This document shows, in pieces, positions 4,193-6,995 of a stretch of DNA of 6,995 nt. The notes below the pieces were generated by a model. It was not told the origin of the DNA, ran no database searches, and saw only the letters and a list, made by a program, of their open reading frames with translations. The position numbers and the translations under genes are program-made. Position 1 is the stretch's first letter, and each line of letters opens with the position of its first letter. Origin of the DNA: Methanothrix sp. (GTDB lineage Archaea > Halobacteriota > Methanosarcinia > Methanotrichales > Methanotrichaceae); assembly GCA_023229165.1 (NCBI GenBank), contig JALNZQ010000142.1, positions 1-6,995 of the forward strand, written 5' to 3'.

Positions 4193-6040
4193 TTAGCTTA
4201 CGGTTACCACATCGCTCTGGCCCAGGAGCTGGTAAGCCCCTTGATTGATATCTGTGATGTCAGAGCGGAACATTCTGAAGTCGTACTGCCCGGGATTAGA
4301 GGGAAGCTGCCAGGTCATTCTGCCACAGTTTTTGCTGCCAATAGACCTCTTCCCCAGTGGGAACTTGTCAGGCCGGTTCATGCCGTACATGCCGATAATA
4401 CCCGTACCTTCCGTTGGTGCTCCCCAGTAGGTTACAGTAACTGTACCTCCTGGTGCAACATGATATGACGAGACTAGGACTTTGGTGCCATTTCGGGTTT
4501 TAGCCTCTACACTATTACTGGTGGCCAGCCGTGTGTGACTATCGTTCTCAAAAATCCTGAAGTTATAGCTGCCCGTATCGGGAGCTTCTAGGATCACAGT
4601 GCCGTTCTCTTTTCCATCCAGATACTGGCGGGTGATGTAACTGGTGTCGGATGATCCGGATTCGTACATGGCTATCCAGTCATTCTCATAACCTGGGGCC
4701 CCTGTGTAGTTGATGGTGATCTGCTCACAGGTGTTTACGGAGGCCGGAGTTGCAACAATGGTTGGGATGCCAACGTTGAAATTTAGAGAGGCCATCTCCT
4801 CACCACCAGTAATGTTGTACATGCGAAGAATGTAGGATCCCTTGTCAGCTGGAGCCTTTAGCTTCAGTATGCCTGATGAGTCTGCCAGGTTCTGATAGGA
4901 CAGAGCCTTCTCCCGGCTGGCTCCTCCTCTGAGCTGATCAGTCTCCATAACTCCCACCCAGCCGGAGAAGTTCTTTGGAGCCACATACATCACATTGACA
5001 TCGCTGCCAGGCAAGTAGGTTCTCTGTTCAATCTTCAGCTCGAAACCCTCCAATCCCAGGGACTTGTAACTGAGTATGGCGTCAGGAGATGCTTCGGGCA
5101 GCTTGTCCACGTTGTGTCCTCCCGCAATGCGGTAGCCAGTGTCGCAGATTCCGTCTCTATTGCGATCCTTACAGCCCTGCTCACGGGAATCGTAGTTGCT
5201 GTAGTGGTTGCCTGCTCTATCGTTGTCCCACTGGTTGTAGCCATCGTCGAAGGCGTTCTGGTCGTTGTCCTGCAGGTAGTTCTGATAGAAAAGGTTGGCA
5301 CCTGGAGAAGAGCTCGTGCTATTCTTGTCAATGTTGTAGGTGGTCGACTGGCTGCTGGAGACGTACTTTATGGATACCGCTTTGCCATTTGCAGTGATGC
5401 TATCGCTTAGATTAATGTTCAAGATGTTTATGCCCATCTTGTTCCCGGTGAGATTGTTGGCATTGATGGTATTGCCTCGGGAGGATTCCATGGAGATACC
5501 ATTCCAGTTCATGCCGGCATAGTTGCCCCAGACCTGATTGTTGTTGGAATGAATCAACAGAATTCCGCCGTTTTTGTTTTCTGTTACTGTATTTAAAAAG
5601 ACGGTATTTTTGTCGACATGGTAAAGGATAATTCCGTAGTTATTATTTTTGATGGCGGCATTGTCTTTTATTATATTTCCGCCAGAGAGCACCCTGATGC
5701 CGGCATCGTTAGCATCTTTGCCGGCTCCCGTAGCTGTAAATCCCAACAGAGTTGAACCGTTAGCTGAGATGGTAATAGCGCTTCCCTTTCCGCCGGCATC
5801 AATAACTGGCTTGCCCACGCCTTTGAGGATGAGCGGTTTGGTTACATTGATATTCTCGTGAAAGGTGCCGTTTTGCACCTCGATGGTTTGGCCCGGATTT
5901 GCGGCGTCTATGGCCGACTGGATACTATTTCCCGGTTTGACAGAGAATGCAGCATTTGCAGATCCAGAAAGCATCACTACAGTAATCGCCAGAATCACCA
6001 CGATGGATTTGCTCATCCAGGGGCTCAACCCGTTCTTCAT
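4193..6040 (-). CDS. Secreted NosD-like right-handed beta-helix protein with three Ig-like repeats
   Basis: The product is 615 residues from the ATG at 6038-6040. Residues 1-30 form a Sec signal peptide (basic start, hydrophobic VVILAITVVMLSG, likely cut after SANA). Residues about 32-320 form a parallel beta-helix of the NosD/carbohydrate-binding (CASH) type: PGNSIQSAIDAANPGQTIEV, then Asn/Gly-rich rungs (NNNYGIILYHVDKNTVFLNT, GGILLIHSNNNQVWGN). A conserved Asp-rich close follows (WDNDRAGNHYSNYD, then KDRNRDGICDTGY, resembling a calcium loop). About 332-424, 424-513 and 516-615 are three tandem Ig-like units sharing PG..V.V.Y, (D)WIAMY-like, AP...GSY.FR.(F/Y) motifs. There is no membrane anchor or C-terminal sorting signal, so it is probably released or held in the cell envelope. 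The start was chosen from a TATA-like TTATACT at 6061-6067 and a nearby GGAG; ATG 6103 would add 21 residues ahead of the signal peptide. The ligand is unknown. Confidence 0.9.
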   Translation of the reverse strand: MKNGLSPWMSKSIVVILAITVVMLSGSANAAFSVKPGNSIQSAIDAANPGQTIEVQNGTFHENINVTKPLILKGVGKPVIDAGGKGSAITISANGSTLLGFTATGAGKDANDAGIRVLSGGNIIKDNAAIKNNNYGIILYHVDKNTVFLNTVTENKNGGILLIHSNNNQVWGNYAGMNWNGISMESSRGNTINANNLTGNKMGINILNINLSDSITANGKAVSIKYVSSSQSTTYNIDKNSTSSSPGANLFYQNYLQDNDQNAFDDGYNQWDNDRAGNHYSNYDSREQGCKDRNRDGICDTGYRIAGGHNVDKLPEASPDAILSYKSLGLEGFELKIEQRTYLPGSDVNVMYVAPKNFSGWVGVMETDQLRGGASREKALSYQNLADSSGILKLKAPADKGSYILRMYNITGGEEMASLNFNVGIPTIVATPASVNTCEQITINYTGAPGYENDWIAMYESGSSDTSYITRQYLDGKENGTVILEAPDTGSYNFRIFENDSHTRLATSNSVEAKTRNGTKVLVSSYHVAPGGTVTVTYWGAPTEGTGIIGMYGMNRPDKFPLGKRSIGSKNCGRMTWQLPSNPGQYDFRMFRSDITDINQGAYQLLGQSDVVTVS

Positions 6041-6060
6041 GTTCTCCAGAATGCTCAAGC

Positions 6061-6067
6061 AGTATAA
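6061..6067 (-). promoter_or_regulatory. TATA-like box for the beta-helix gene
   Basis: TTATACT on the minus strand, centred about 24 bases upstream of the ATG at 6040, implies a near-leaderless transcript. It supports 6040 over the longer start at 6103. Confidence 0.4.
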
Positions 6068-6078
6068 GATGGTGATCG

Positions 6079-6412
6079 TTAAGGATTGTTGAGGAAAATG
6101 CATTTATCAGCTATTTTGCATGCCTTCTCGTCCTCACCTTCAGGAACGGGGACCTGAGCGAATATTGAGTCCGACAGACTGGGTGAAGGAGAATATAAGC
6201 ACAGCGGGCTTTTTTCCGGTTCTTTTATGGAATGTAGCTGCGTCCATATTCATCAAGAAGGATTGGAATGGATAAACTGCCCCTTCATAAACAATCCCAT
6301 TCTCCGCGATATGCGCCTCTCTGGGAGATGCGAGTGCATATTTAAGCGCGATTAAGGGTAGCAACCTGTATTCTCTGACGGAGTGTGAGAAAAGAATCGC
6401 GGAGGGTATTGC
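6079..6412 (-). pseudogene. 5'-truncated, frameshifted remnant of an unrecognised conserved protein
   Basis: On the minus strand the frame is open from just after a TAA at 6413-6415 to TGA at 6140-6142. It reads FSHSVREYRLLPLIALKYAL, then ASPREAHIAENGIVYEGAVY, PFQSFLMNMDAATFHKR and KKPAVLIFSFTQSVGLNI. This has the balanced composition of real coding sequence rather than of a shadow frame, but I do not recognise the family. No ATG lies near the start; TTG at 6362-6364 is the only plausible one and has no binding site. At about 6150-6165 coding character appears to pass to another frame (AQVPVPEGEDEKACKIADK, ending with TAA at 6079-6081), suggesting a frameshift near the 3' end. The N-terminal part, perhaps membrane segments, is missing. 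It ends 38 bases before the beta-helix start. Confidence 0.45.
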
Positions 6413-6420
6413 TTAAGCAA
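6409..6420. other. 12-bp perfect palindrome
   Basis: TTGCTTAAGCAA lies in the interval between the gene remnant and the small Cys protein and is followed by an A-rich run. It could be a protein-binding half-site pair. The interval 6413-6561 also has a small hairpin (TCTGG-TTAG-CCAGA, 6485-6498). Neither has further support. Confidence 0.25.
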
Positions 6421-6530
6421 AAAGAAAAAGCGCGAGACATGAGGCGAGAAACCTGTTAGGGCTGAAATGAGCCGATACCGAGACTCTGGTTAGCCAGACC
6501 GAATGTTTATTTGGATGAAGGTAGCTGTGA

Positions 6531-6540
6531 ATATGATATG
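6531..6540 (+). promoter_or_regulatory. TATA-like box for the small Cys protein
   Basis: ATATGATATG is centred about 27 bases upstream of the ATG at 6562, the usual archaeal spacing for a short-leader transcript. GAGGAG (6545-6550) lies 11 bases before the ATG and would be lost if transcription started close to the ATG. Confidence 0.4.
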
Positions 6541-6561
6541 ATTTGAGGAGATGAAAGCCCC

Positions 6562-6825
6562 ATGTTTAATACCAAAAAAAAGAATGAAAACGGGGAATTT
6601 GTAATAGCGATTTGCCCGCTGTGCAACTTACGGGTGGAATATATCGGCGCTCCGATGGTAAGGTGTTATTCCACTGGAGGCACGTATGAGCCAGAGCAGA
6701 TTATGTGGGTTCTGGAATCAAAGGTTCCGAAAGAAACCGGATACGACGTGGAGAATATAAGAGGAAACGATAAAGAGCAGGATTTCTTGCCTAACGCGCA
6801 CACCGCTGAAGATGAGAAAGAGTGA
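6562..6825 (+). CDS. Small Cys-containing protein of unknown function
   Basis: The product is 87 residues; I do not recognise the family. A CPLC knuckle at residues 18-21 (AICPLCNLRVEYIGAP) is followed by a third cysteine at residue 35 (MVRCYSTGG), then WVLESKVPKETGYDVEN and a strongly acidic, probably disordered tail (NDKEQDF...HTAEDEKE). Three cysteines plus a possible fourth ligand could form a rubredoxin- or zinc-ribbon-like site, but the usual second CxxC is incomplete. A TATA-like box at 6531-6540 and GAGGAG at 6545-6550 support the ATG at 6562. It stands alone, with its own promoter, ahead of the gene at 6968. Confidence 0.75.
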   Translation: MFNTKKKNENGEFVIAICPLCNLRVEYIGAPMVRCYSTGGTYEPEQIMWVLESKVPKETGYDVENIRGNDKEQDFLPNAHTAEDEKE

Positions 6826-6872
6826 TGATAAAAGAACGGTGCAATTCTAAAAAAAGGACCTATTTATTTTAA

Positions 6873-6935
6873 ATGATAATAATATCATGCCGGGACGTTT
6901 GTCGTCAATATAATCTTTTATCGTTAGTTTTTTTT
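6873..6935 (+). terminator. AT inverted repeat and T-run after the small Cys protein
   Basis: A perfect ATGATA-ATAA-TATCAT inverted repeat (6873-6888) is followed 39 bases later by a run of eight T (6928-6935). The T-run fits an archaeal T-rich terminator for the upstream gene. It also overlaps the region where the promoter of the gene at 6968 would lie, so the role is ambiguous. Confidence 0.35.
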
Positions 6936-6940
6936 ATTCG
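6932..6940 (+). promoter_or_regulatory. Possible TATA box for the gene at 6968
   Basis: TTTTATT within 6932-6940 is about 30 bases before the ATG at 6968. It is weak, since it is part of the T-run discussed above. Confidence 0.3.
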
Positions 6941-6967
6941 AACAACATATCGTTCGCTGAGGCTCGC

Positions 6968-6995
6968 ATGTACAAGATAGTCAGACGCAAGGAGA
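6968..6995 (+). CDS. Start of a gene, possibly SudB-like FAD/NAD-binding reductase subunit (partial)
   Basis: The ATG at 6968 is preceded by GAGG (6959-6962) with a five-base spacer, a good start. Only nine codons are in the window: MYKIVRRKE. This resembles the conserved N-terminus of sulfide dehydrogenase/dihydroorotate dehydrogenase-like FAD/NAD-binding proteins (MYKIV[ERK]..., leading to a KPGQF motif), which often pair with a glutamate synthase-like subunit in methanogens. With nine residues the assignment rests on recall of that N-terminus only. Confidence 0.45.

Noticed and set aside
4133..4468. 111-codon plus-strand frame overlapping the beta-helix gene
   Set aside because: Shadow of the well-supported minus-strand coding sequence.
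5035..5410. Thr- or Val-rich frames on both strands near 5035-5410
   Set aside because: Out-of-frame reads of the beta-helix coding region, with low-complexity composition.

Overview
The window looks like an accessory region of a methanogen-type archaeal chromosome. TATA-like boxes lie about 24-30 bases upstream of several starts, some genes probably have leaderless or very short leaders, T-runs could serve as terminators, and there is a secreted NosD-like beta-helix protein with Ig-like repeats. My best guess is Methanosarcinales (Methanothrix/Methanosarcina relatives). That is inferred from style; no taxonomic marker gene is present.

Bases 1-3833 form a dense toxin-antitoxin (TA) island of six small loci. 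In order they are: the 3' end of a YgiT/MqsA-type zinc-finger protein (+); a ribbon-helix-helix/winged-helix regulator coupled to an unrecognised 67-residue protein (+); hicB-hicA (+); mntA-hepT (-), where hepT is interrupted by one TGA; hicA-hicB (-); and a hicB followed by a decayed hicA (+). Each consecutive pair of loci is separated by a copy, whole or degenerate, of one GC-rich, palindrome-rich repeat (about 70-190 bp). All five copies point the same way whatever the strand of the genes beside them. Copies A (near 314-383) and D (near 2628-2697) share a 70-bp core with about four differences by eye. Two toxins, HepT and the third HicA, appear inactivated while their antitoxins remain open.

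Bases 3834-4192 hold no convincing gene. From 4193 to 6040 (-) lies a secreted right-handed beta-helix protein with three C-terminal Ig-like repeats. Just upstream of it on the same strand (6079-6412) is a 5'-truncated, frameshifted gene remnant.

At 6562-6825 (+) there is a small cysteine-containing protein of unknown function. At 6968 (+), after a T-run and with a good ribosome binding site, a further gene begins; its first nine codons resemble the start of sulfide dehydrogenase/dihydroorotate dehydrogenase-like FAD/NAD-binding proteins.
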